Made by a program: the position numbers and the translations under genes. Positions 36,689-45,614 of a DNA stretch of 64,000 nucleotides are shown here, piece by piece. How positions within the stretch are numbered: position 1 is the stretch's first letter; every line of letters begins with the position of its first letter. Where the stretch lies: NCBI GenBank assembly GCA_016711345.1, contig JADJTD010000001.1, positions 3,970,001 through 4,034,000 on the forward strand. The letters run 5' to 3'. The notes below the pieces were generated by a model. That model saw only the letters and a list, made by a program, of their open reading frames with translations, was not told the DNA's origin and ran no database searches. Source of the DNA: Chloracidobacterium sp. GTDB taxonomy: Bacteria > Acidobacteriota > Blastocatellia > Pyrinomonadales > Pyrinomonadaceae.

Positions 36689-37105
36689 TTAGGGCTGGAG
36701 TTGTTCTATCACACCGGACTGTGTGATCCTATATTGGTAAACTTGGCCTTCACCTGTAACCTGCCGGGTAGCAACGATCGTATATCTATCCCTCAATTGC
36801 GTATCCGCCGTCTCCTCCAATGTGAAGAGAAACTTTCCTCGGACAAGATCATTTCCTGATGGTGTGCCTAAGCCATTTCCAAGCAGACTGTTTATCTCAG
36901 TAAGACGGCCAAACCGGCCGGTTCTTTGAAAGAAGCCAACCTGGGTAGAAGAGATGGTTCGCATGGAGGCAAAAGTGTTGCCGTTTTCTGACGCACGCAC
37001 AGCCTTTTGAAGAAAAGGAACTGCCAACGCCGCTACAATTCCGATGATCACGACTACTATCAACAGCTCAATTAAAGAAAATCCTTGCTCACTTGATTTT
37101 TTCAT
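36689..37105 (-). CDS. Type IV pilin / pseudopilin-like protein
   Basis: 138 residues. The class III signal is clear: MKKSSEQG then FSLIELLIVVVIIGIVAAL, with cleavage expected after Gly8, N-methylation of Phe and the Glu at mature position 5. The C-terminal part is a short globular domain with no Cys pair. It would be processed by a PilD-type peptidase and assembled into a pilus or type II secretion pseudopilus; neither machine is in this window. It is the first gene of a pair with the 558-residue membrane protein. Confidence 0.88.
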   Translation of the reverse strand: MKKSSEQGFSLIELLIVVVIIGIVAALAVPFLQKAVRASENGNTFASMRTISSTQVGFFQRTGRFGRLTEINSLLGNGLGTPSGNDLVRGKFLFTLEETADTQLRDRYTIVATRQVTGEGQVYQYRITQSGVIEQLQP

Positions 37106-37408
37106 TACTCTTAAACCTCTGTATTTCTTTATTCAAATCTCACTAATGTGACATTTTTTGGCACTTTACCTTGACAAGATCCGGCATCTTTTTAGACCGG
37201 ATTTAGTTAACTTCAAGGTTTTTCAAATATTCCGGTATATTCCGGACTGCTGTCTCTTTGTATTAGCAACGGCTATGCCAAAGCCAATTTGGGCTGTTTT
37301 TAAAGAAAGTCCGGGTTTATCCGAGAAAGGTGTTTGTTTTTTAGCGGATTTTTATTACGCTATTAGCTTTTCCTTTATTGTTGGTGAGGAGCGATTAGAA
37401 CTTGAGCG
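37106..37408. other. Intergenic region between divergent pilin and arginine decarboxylase genes
   Basis: About 300 bp with no convincing gene. An 84-codon open frame at 37158-37412 has poor composition and no ribosome-binding site. It must hold the promoters for both directions. Confidence 0.5.
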
Positions 37409-39328
37409 GTAATAGATCAAACAATCGAAACATACGGCATCGATAATTGGGGTGCCGATTACTTTGGTGTAAATCGAAAGGGCAACCTGATAGTTCGTGC
37501 GCCGGAAAACGAAAATTTCACCGCCGACGTAAAAGAGATCATTGACGATCTCAGCAAACGCGGCGTCAACACGCCGATCCTACTCCGTTTTCCCCAACTC
37601 ATCTTCGGACAGATACGAAAGCTGCAAACAGCCTTCCGCAAATCGATAAAAGAATTTGAATATGAGGGCGGCCATCTATGCGTCTTCCCGATGAAAGTCA
37701 ATTCCAACCGTGCCGTGATCGAGGAATATCTGCGCGAAGGTTCTCGATACGGCTTTGGCCTTGAGGCAGGCTCAAGGCAGAACTTTACGCCGCTCTTGGC
37801 GTGGAACAGGCAAAAGACAGCTTGCTTGTCCTCAATGGTTTTAAGGACAGAGAGTTTATCCAGCTTGCTTTTGCCGGAGCTTCGGCGGGCAAGAATGTTG
37901 TCATTGTTATCGAAAAATTGAGCGAGCTCGATCACACGCTAGCGATCGTCGAGGAAACTAAAAAAGAAAATCCGGATGCCGATATTCCGATGATCGGAGT
38001 CCGTGTAAAACTTTATTCAAAAGGCTCAGGAAAATGGGAAAAAAGCGGCGGCGAAGCGGCCAAGTTCGGCCTGACGACGACGGAAATTCTTGAGGTCATT
38101 CGACGTCTGCAGGAAGCCGGACGAATTGATATGCTTCGGCTGCTGCACTTTCATATCGGCTCACAGCTTACCGACATCAAGCGTATCAAGAACGCGATGA
38201 AAGAGGCCGCCCGCACCTATGCCAAGATCGTAAAAATGAAGATACCAGATCGAGTATCTCGACGTCGGCGGCGGAATGGCGGTTGATTACGATGGTTCGC
38301 GAACATCCTTTGAATCATCAGCAAATTACAACGCCCGCGAGTTTGCAAACGATGTGATCTATGTGATCAAAACTGTCTGCGACGATGAGAATGTCGCACA
38401 CCCGACGATCATCCAGGAATCCGGGCGATATTTATCGGCATATCACGCGATATTGGTAACCAACATCCAGGACGAGATCGAAACGGTAGTCGAAAGCCAT
38501 ACTGCGATGACGTTTGAGAAAGATGATCCTCAGATCGTTCGTGAGCTTTTTGACCTGCGTGAAACGATCAACGGAAAGAACTATCGCGAGTATTATCACG
38601 ACGCGCTCGAAAACCGCGATGAACTTTTCACGATGTTCAATCTCGGCCTCATATCGCTTGAGGCAAAGGGCAAAGGCGAGGTCCTGTTTTGGGACATCTG
38701 TGAAAAAAGCGGACCAATTCGCTCAGCTAAAGAAGTATGTTGCCGAAGAATTTGATGAATTGCGGCGTTTGATGTGTGCAAAATACCTTGCAAATTTCTC
38801 AGTTTTTCGGTCAATGCCGGACAATTGGGCTCTTGAACAATTATTTCCGATCATCCCGATACATAAACTCAACAAAAAGCCCACAGAATATGCTACGCTA
38901 TGTGATATAACCTGTGATTCCGACGGTATAGTGGATAAATTCGTCGATCTGCACGATATTAAGCCGGTGCTCGAATTGCACAAGCTTACTAAAGGGGAAA
39001 GTTATTACCTTGCGATGATGCTCGTCGGCGCCTATCAGGAGGTTATGGGAAACAACCACAACCTTTTCGGTGTTCCGCACGAGGCTCACGTGTTTATCGG
39101 CGAGGACGGCTACATCATTAAAAAAGTGATTTACGGCGCGACACTAGGCGATGCAGTTGGTTCCGTTAGATTTGATCCGGGCCAATTGAACGACACTTTT
39201 CGCAAATCGGTTTTACAAAGGATCAAGGAAGGCCGCCTTTCAAATAGTGAAGGCAGCAAGATCATAAATTTTACGAGGACCAGGTTGAAAGTTATACATA
39301 CCTGACTCCGAATGGAAAGAAAAAGTAA
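37409..39328 (+). pseudogene. speA: Biosynthetic arginine decarboxylase SpeA, four frame breaks
   Basis: Makes agmatine from arginine with PLP. The product is recognised across three frames: ETYGIDNWGADYFGVN, FPMKVNSNR (PLP Lys in KVNSN), HFHIGSQ, YLDVGGGMAVDYDG, IIQESGRYLSAYHA and GATLGDAVGSVRFDP, ending VESYTYLTPNGKKK. Breaks: A-run at 37774 (one base short), about 38238-38246 (one extra), A6 at 38703-38708 (one extra), T-run at 39269 (one short). Correcting each restores family sequence with no internal stop, which suggests sequencing error or very recent decay. No start codon fits the corrected N-terminus, so a fifth change near 37405 is possible. It leads a polyamine cluster. Confidence 0.85.
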
Positions 39329-39387
39329 GCAGTTGGCAGCAGGTCTCCTTATGCCGACGAAATATTAAATATATATAGAAGAAAATT

Positions 39388-40450
39388 ATGGTAGCTCAAA
39401 AAGAAAACAAAGTCTTCGAAATTCCTGTCTGTTCCAACGCGTCCGGTGCCTATCGATCGTGACCGTTCAGTAGCAGGGCTTCTCGAAAAAATGGAAGGTG
39501 CGGGTTTCGGTGCAAAACAGCTTGCCGAAGCACATCGTATATGGTTGGATATGCTCGACGACAACTCGACGATCTATCTTTGCGGTTCCGGCAATCTGAT
39601 CACATCCGGCATGAGACGTCTTATTGCATATGTAATTAAGAATCGATTCGTAGATGTAATAGTGATGTCCGGCACAGTGCTGTACAACGACATTCACGAG
39701 ATCCTCGGACGCAGCCATTATCAGGCCCACCCGAACATGAGTGACGAGGATCTGGAAGCAGCCGACATACGACGAGTCGGCGACGTGATCGCTAATCGCG
39801 AAGAATATCAGGAAGCAGACGAGTGGATTGGCAGCGTCATCAATCAGCTTGAACTAAGCCGTTCCTATTCGATCCGTGAATTCCTACACTTGATGGGCCG
39901 CGAACTGTCTGAGATCGCACACGAAGACGGTATTTTGACTTCGGCATTTAAGTCACGTATTCCCGTTTTTTGTCCTGACCTTCCAGGTTCCGAGATCGCG
40001 ATCGGCATAGCGCGGGCAAAATTTGAAAAGAAGATCCAGATCGCGTTCGATACGACTCAGGATTCGATGGAGTTGATGCAGATCGCGCATAAAACGCGGC
40101 ACTCGGCTCTCATATCTCTCGGCAGCACGCAAAGCCACAACATGCTTAATGTCGCCGAAATTTCGTCTTACATTACGCGAACCAATCCTCGCGGTCATAA
40201 ATACGCAATCTCGATCGCAACGGACTCCGCGACGCTTGATGCTCGTATGCCATCATTCGGTGGCAGCCATACTTCGGCTTTTGGAAAGCTGGTTCGAGGT
40301 GCAACCACCGCGAACGTAACGTGTGATCCGTCTATCGCATTGCCAATGATCATTACGGCTCTTTCGCAAACAGCCGCTAAGTTTATGAAAGGCCGTAAAC
40401 GTCCGACGTTCAGCTTTTCGGGCAAAGATATGAACATTGACGTACCTTAA
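39388..40450 (+). CDS. Deoxyhypusine synthase-like protein (one frame break near the start)
   Basis: Deoxyhypusine-synthase fold enzyme; bacterial members act on polyamines since bacteria lack eIF5A. Visible are LCGSGNLITSGMR (NAD region), VIVMSGTVLYNDIHE, and SAFGKLVRGA with the Lys corresponding to the catalytic lysine that forms the butylamine imine. The ATG at 39388 opens MVAQKENKVFE. An extra A at 39419-39421 breaks the frame; removing it gives EFLSVPTRPVPIDRDRS, joining the rest. Otherwise translation would begin at GTG 39446. It sits between arginine decarboxylase and agmatinase, so it probably uses putrescine or spermidine, for example to make homospermidine. The exact product is not known. 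Confidence 0.82.
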
Positions 40451-40534
40451 AAGACAAAACGTACAATGCAAAATGCACAATGAATGAGGTTTTATCATTG
40501 TGCATTTTGCATTTTGAATTACATCATTAAAGAC

Positions 40535-41436
40535 ATGTCTGAATCTGAAGAATTACCAATGAATTTTGGCGGGATCGACGAGGAGCAATATTCCTCATTT
40601 GATTCTGCGTGTTTTGGTTCTTCCCGTTTCGTACGAGGGAACAGTTTCATATGGCACAGGTACTGGAGCTGGAGCGATGGCAATAGTAGACGCCTCGCGC
40701 AATATGGAGCTCTACGAAGAGGAAACCGATTCGGAAGTTTATAAGATCGGGATCCACACGCTGCCAGAATTCACTCCGCGTGAAACGCCGGAAGAGATGA
40801 TGTCTGGTCTTTATGACTACACAACGAACGTTCTAAAACAGATAAATTTCTTTGCATGATCGGCGGCGAACATTCGGTGTCCGCCCCGATCATCAAAGCC
40901 CATAACGAGAAATACGAAAACATGAGCGTTCTGCAGATCGACGCCCACGCAGATCTTCGCGACGCATACGACGGAACACCTCACTCTCACGCATCCATCA
41001 TGGCCCGCGTAGTAAAAGATCTGCGTATCCCAGCGGTCCAGGTTGGCATACGTTCGATCTCTGGTGACGAAGCTCGCTCACTGAAAGAAGATCTGCCTAC
41101 ACGAATATTTTGGAGCGGGACATTGCTGGAAAAACAGACTGGATCGATGAAGCGGTCGATTCCCTTACCGACAATGTATATCTAACCATCGATATTGACG
41201 GTCTCGACCCGAGCATAATGCCCACGACCGGCACGCCGGAACCCGGTGGATTAGGCTGGTACGAAACTTTAACCCTGATCCGCAAACTCGCTGAAAAGAA
41301 AAGAGTTGTGGGCATGGACCTCGTCGAGTACTCTTACTTTGAAAATTACGACGCTCCGGCATTTCTATGTTCAAAGCTGGTATATAAATCTCTCGCCTAC
41401 ATCTTCAACAATCAGACGCCAAAAGTCTCGACGTAA
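40535..41436 (+). pseudogene. speB: Agmatinase-like ureohydrolase SpeB, three frame breaks
   Basis: Hydrolyses agmatine to putrescine and urea with two Mn ions. Metal-binding motifs of the arginase family are all present but in different frames: GGEHS (40862), QIDAHADLRD, then DIDGLDPS and EYSYFENYDAPAF. Breaks lie near 40600, near 40845 (TTT, one short) and at 41112-41113 (GG for GGG). Joining the frames gives a full-length family member of about 300 residues with no stop. The ATG at 40535 starts MSESEELPMNFGGID. With speA upstream it completes the arginine-to-putrescine route. Confidence 0.83.
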
Positions 41437-41572
41437 CCGAAATTTGCTCAGTCTTTCGTACATTTATTTTCCGAACAATCCTTTTAGATGATTCGTAGTA
41501 CACAGTTGCTTGAAGCATATAAAATAAAGCGTAATATTGAAAAATGGCATTCTTTATTTGGAGTATAATTCG

Positions 41573-43067
41573 ATGAATATTAAGAAATTATTTGTAATTG
41601 GATCCATCGCATCCGCTGCATTCGCTTCGGGATGCAAAACCAATCTTTTGGCTGGTGGCCAAGAACTACCTGTTGCCAATCAACAGCCGGTCCAGTCTGC
41701 ACCAGTCGTGGTGGAAGGAATGCGGACGTCATACGCTGACGTTGTTGAGAAAACTTCGCCCGCGGTCGTTCGCATCGAGGCCGATCATAAAGAAAAAGCG
41801 TCGCCGAGAACTGAGTTTCCCGGCGGAGACGATTTCTTTAAACAATTCCAGATTCCAATGCCCAGACAAAATCAGCGTCCTCAGATACAGCACGGCCTCG
41901 GCTCCGGAGTCGTTGTTGATGCGGGCGGCACGATCCTGACAAACTATCACGTCGTAGAAGGCTCCGATAAGATCACTGTCGCCATGAGCGACAACAAAAC
42001 CTACGAGGCCAAGATCGTCGGCACCGATCAGCCTAGCGATCTCGCAGTATTAAAGATAGAAGCAACAAATCTTCCCTTTCTCAATCTTGGCAATTCCGAC
42101 AATGTTCGCGTTGGCGACATCGTTCTCGCGATCGGCAATCCGCTCGGAATCGGCCAGACCGTAACTGCCGGAATCATCTCTGCAAAGGGCCGTCGGACCG
42201 GTCTTAGTGACGGCAGCTACGAAGATTTTCTGCAAACCGATGCACCGATAAATAAAGGCAATTCCGGCGGAGCTCTTGTAAACCTTAACGGCGAACTGAT
42301 AGGCATAAATTCGCAAATTCTATCTGGAGGCTCAGGCGGCGGAAACATCGGCATCGCCTTCTCGATTCCGTCAAACATGGCTAAGTCTGTGATGGAACAG
42401 CTGATAAAGGACGGCAAGGTCCGACGCGGCATGCTGGGAATAAATATTCAGGACATTACCGAGGACACTGCTCAGGCATTAGAACTAAAAGACAGAAGCG
42501 GTATTCTCGTTAGCGGTGTTAAACCCGGAAGCAGCTGAAAAAGCCGGGATCAAACGTCGTGACATCATCATCGCTATCAATGGCGAAAAGATAGAGACCA
42601 GTAATGTTCTACGAAATAAGGTCGCGGGAACACTGCCCGGAACCGATATACAAATCACGGTCGTTCGTGATGGTAAAGAATTAGAACTTACAGCAAATTT
42701 GGATGAGTTCGACAATGGTGAGTCAAAGAAATTAGGAACAAATCAGGAAGGCGAAGAGGATAATTCCGGACCGGCAAATCAGAGCGGCAAACTTGGTTTA
42801 AGTTTGCAACCAGTAACGCCGCAGATCGCTAAACAACTCGGACTCGATTCCGATTCCGAAGGTGTTGCTGTGACGGAAGTCGATCCGAACGGCCCGGCGG
42901 CCGAAGCCGGGATTGATCGCGGTGACGTTATCCTTGAGTTAAATCAAAAACCGGTAAATTCAGTAGCAGATGTTAAATCAGCACTGGGTTCAGCGGAGAG
43001 CAAACCCGTCCTCTTGCTGATAATCCGTCGAGGACAGACGATCTACCTCACGGTCAAACCCGAATAG
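41573..43067 (+). CDS. HtrA/DegP-type serine protease with two PDZ domains, putative lipoprotein (one frame break)
   Basis: Envelope quality-control protease. N-terminal signal ends FASGC, giving a possible lipid-modified Cys21. The trypsin-like domain has H126 (TNYHVVE), D156 (SDLAVLK) and S231 (GNSGGAL). PDZ1 starts near RRGMLGINIQD and PDZ2 near SGKLGLSLQPV (about 400-495). The frame breaks in CCC at 42524-42526: dropping one base changes VKPGSS-stop to VKPEAAEKAGIKRRD and links both parts into about 497 residues. As given, the first part would end at 42538. An intrinsic terminator follows. Start chosen at ATG 41573, not 36 bases upstream, because of the signal peptide. Confidence 0.88.
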
Positions 43068-43096
43068 CTGTAAGCTAACAAATGTAGCGAAATGGA

Positions 43097-43130
43097 AAAA
43101 CTCCCGGTTCATAATTGAACCGGGAGTTTT
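43097..43130 (+). terminator. Strong rho-independent terminator after the protease gene
   Basis: Fifteen-base perfect stem AAAACTCCCGGTTCA / TGAACCGGGAGTTTT with a TAAT loop, followed by ATTTT. It can function in both directions and abuts the tRNA fragment. Confidence 0.92.
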
Positions 43131-43134
43131 ATTT

Positions 43135-43183
43135 TGGTCGGGACGACTGGATTTGAACCAGCGACCTCTCGCACCCCAAGCGA
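43135..43183 (-). tRNA. 3' half of a tRNA-Pro(GGG) gene, 5' half missing (likely attachment-site remnant)
   Basis: In minus sense the sequence reads, from tRNA position 28 to the encoded CCA: anticodon stem and loop TCGC-TTGGGGT-GCGAG (anticodon GGG), variable loop, T arm GCTGG-TTCAAAT-CCAGT, then CGTCCCG-A-CCA. The matching 5' acceptor strand CGGGACG and the D arm are absent, and pairing is lost exactly at position 27. An intact gene was not found elsewhere in the window. A 3' tRNA fragment of this kind is the usual scar of a site-specific integrated element. The geometry puts the element at higher coordinates. Confidence 0.8.
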
Positions 43184-43562
43184 CACAAGGGGCTTTTCGT
43201 ACTTTGTCAAAATCAATCAAAACATCCTAAAATCAACACTTTACACTCTCTGCCTGATTCTCCATGATTCGCCTTGATCCAGGAAAGTGCAACCAACCTG
43301 CAACCAACTTTCTCTGTCTTAGCTTGTCAATCTTCGTAGCAAAAACCAACATTTCACACCATATCATAACACTTAGTTCTTTTGCCAACAGACTACGTTA
43401 TTGTCGAAATCCATGGACCCGGATACACAAGGGAATGAGTAGCTAATATACCATACTTAGTATCTTATTCGCTGAAAGCAAACTAATACATCACTCGTGG
43501 GGTCTTATGAGATTTGATGGATCACGATATCGATGGAGCCATTTTCAAACAAAAGGGCTCGA

Positions 43563-43958
43563 CTAGAGCAGTTTCGCTTGAAAACTTTCAGCACTTCCGG
43601 AGATCTCGCAAATCGTCGCTTCGATTTCATCGATCTCTTCATCCGTAAGCTGCGGAAATTCGCTTTCCTTTTTACCCTTAGACAAAACTCCACGATAAGG
43701 ACACCCGCTAATCACGTCTATCGACGATTTCCATTATTTTTGCAGAGCGTCATCAAATATGACCAGAAATCCAAGCTCTTCGCCGAGGTCCCGCCGTATC
43801 GTTTCATTAACGCAATGAATTAAGAATTCCGCGAAGGCCATGGGAGACAATGAGTGCGGAAACCTTAAATCACCCAACTTCTTATTGACGTGACAGGTTC
43901 GATAACAAAAAGATGCCTTCGAAGCCCCGTATAGATTGAGAAGGAACTGAGAAAGCAC
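43563..43958 (-). pseudogene. Eroded coding remnant, family not assigned
   Basis: A minus-strand frame reads FAEFLIHCVNETIRRDLGEE and then LGFLVIFDDALQK, a stop at 43734, and continues in the same frame with KESEFPQLTDEEIDEIEATI. The second part looks like genuine helical protein. Shifting frame near 43730 gives MEIVDRRD, so at least one indel is involved. It may come from the C-terminal part of a Fic-like or similar protein, but I cannot confirm this. It lies beside the tRNA fragment. Confidence 0.35.
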
Positions 43959-44002
43959 CTCGCGGGATCCTTAAACGATTACAGCATTCGCAACCGGGAT
44001 TA

Positions 44003-44288
44003 CTATTGCCGCTTGCTCAAGTCTGCAATTACTTCTTTGATCCCGGTTCCGGCTATTGTAAAGAGCAACGGGCCCGCTTGTATTGTTACTCTAGTCACCA
44101 GCCGGTGATCGGCCATGCCTTTGGTTTTAAAATGGATTTGGGTGCGAGACGCTTGAAAGGCTCCCTTTACGACGTATCCCGCGACAAGCGCGGTCGGGGA
44201 ATCGATCCCAGCATCTTTGTTCTTCTGTACAATCGTACTCGCCGCTGGAAACGCTCCAGCCGAAGCTGCCGAATTAGTTTGTTGTCTA
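44003..44288 (-). pseudogene. Possible protein fragment downstream of the antiporter gene
   Basis: An open minus frame ending at 44003 encodes SAASAGAFPAASTIVQKN, later TKGMADHRLVTRVTIQAGP and LLFTIAGTGIKEVIADL. It has protein-like composition but no start codon or ribosome-binding site. It runs one frame away from the end of the antiporter gene, so it may be a displaced C-terminal extension or a remnant of another gene. The family was not recognised. Confidence 0.25.
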
Positions 44289-45533
44289 TTACTTGGGCTC
44301 GGCTGCGGTTAGGTGTTTTGCGAGTCTGCCGACGGTCAAACCCTGTACTAAAATCGAGAAAGCGACCACGAAATAAGTCAATGCAACCCAGAGGTCTTTG
44401 CCGAATTCTGGCCTTAAGGACAAGGCAAGAGCGATGGAGATGCCGCCTCGCAGACCGCCCCAGACGAGCATCAGTATCGTGTGATGTTTTACTTCCACCT
44501 TTAGCCGAATGATCTGCGAAGGCAGAAAGATCGAAATATAGCGTGTCAGCAAAACTACCGGAATGGCGATCAGGCCCAGAACGATGAAGCTCGAGGTGAA
44601 TTTGATCACCAGGAGCTCAAGTCCGATTATGACGAAGAGTAAGGCGTTCAAGACCTCGTCGATAAGTTCCCAAAACTTGTCGATATATTCTTCTGTGATC
44701 TCCGACATGGCGTGCTTCTTGCCCTGATTACCGACGATGATCCCGGCGACGACCATAGCCAACGGACCGGAAACGTGAAGATAGTGTGCAAGAGTATAAC
44801 CGCCCATTACCATCGCGAGTGTCAGAAGTATCTCGACGGAGTAATTGTCGATACTTCTCATCAGCAAATATCCGACATAGCCGATCAAAAGACCGAATAA
44901 GAGTCCGCCGATCGCTTCCTGGATAAAAAGCGTTGATACTTCGAAGAATGTCGGGGGAACAGGCTTTTGTGCGATCTCAAGGATGGTCAGGAAAACGACC
45001 ACTCCGACACCGTCATTGAACAGCGACTCGCCTGTTATCTTCATTTCAAGGTCTTTTGGTACTTTTGCTTGTTTCAAAACGCCTAAGACGCCGATCGGAT
45101 CTGTAGGTGCTATCAACGAACCGAACAAAAGGCAATGAAGGAAAGGCATGTCGATGTGAAAGAGCGGAAGCAGGTAGAACATCGCTCCACCGATGACAAA
45201 TGTCGCGATGACCACGCCAAAGGTGGAATAGAGGGTCACGGACCAAAGAACTTTCTTGAGCTCGGAAAACTTAATGTGAATCGCGCCCGCAAACAATAGA
45301 AAACTCAACATCGAACCCATCAGGAGTTCAGAAAAGTCAAAGTTGGCTAAAGCAGCGGTGGCTTCGTGGAGAAAGAACGGCGAGATGGTTCCAATGATGA
45401 TCAAAACGATCGAGCTCAGGAGCGATAGAAACATCAGCCCTATCGTTGAAGGCAGTTTGATGAAGCGATGATTAATGTACGCAAACGCAGCCGCTAAAAC
45501 GATCAGGATCGAAAATGTATCGAATATCTTCAT
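44289..45533 (-). CDS. CPA1-family Na+(K+)/H+ antiporter
   Basis: 414-residue membrane protein with about twelve helices. Signature stretches are FGSLIAPTDPIGVLGVLK (ion-binding Asp region), ITGESLFNDGVGVVVFL (the conserved ND pair) and LVWGGLRGGISIALAL (conserved Arg). This is the NhaP/CPA1 pattern. It exchanges Na+ or K+ for protons, for pH and salt homeostasis. The C-terminus is short (see the fragment 44003-44288). The DUF389 gene lies 81 bp upstream on the same strand, and a mechanosensitive channel and chloride-channel remnant are nearby, suggesting an ion or osmotic stress block. Confidence 0.9.
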   Translation of the reverse strand: MKIFDTFSILIVLAAAFAYINHRFIKLPSTIGLMFLSLLSSIVLIIIGTISPFFLHEATAALANFDFSELLMGSMLSFLLFAGAIHIKFSELKKVLWSVTLYSTFGVVIATFVIGGAMFYLLPLFHIDMPFLHCLLFGSLIAPTDPIGVLGVLKQAKVPKDLEMKITGESLFNDGVGVVVFLTILEIAQKPVPPTFFEVSTLFIQEAIGGLLFGLLIGYVGYLLMRSIDNYSVEILLTLAMVMGGYTLAHYLHVSGPLAMVVAGIIVGNQGKKHAMSEITEEYIDKFWELIDEVLNALLFVIIGLELLVIKFTSSFIVLGLIAIPVVLLTRYISIFLPSQIIRLKVEVKHHTILMLVWGGLRGGISIALALSLRPEFGKDLWVALTYFVVAFSILVQGLTVGRLAKHLTAAEPK

Positions 45534-45614
45534 ATATTTGGGCCTAACCCATACGAAAGCCCTGCTTTTTGGGCCAGACCGCTACAAATCGTCATAAATA
45601 GACCAGAGTTTCCA

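Noticed and set aside
37158..37412. 84-codon frame upstream of speA
   Set aside because: No ribosome-binding site and protein-unlike composition; it overlaps the promoter region of speA and pilin. A TGGCAC-N6-TTGA in it was considered as a sigma-54 promoter, but spacing and -12 element do not fit.
43135..43183. Intact tRNA, or a tRNA with an intron
   Set aside because: No D arm or 5' acceptor strand is found within reach, and the break is at position 27, not in the anticodon loop as for known group I introns.
44006..44512. 168-codon plus-strand frame opposite the antiporter end
   Set aside because: It is largely antisense to the antiporter gene, rich in Arg and Ser, and starts at TTG without a ribosome-binding site.
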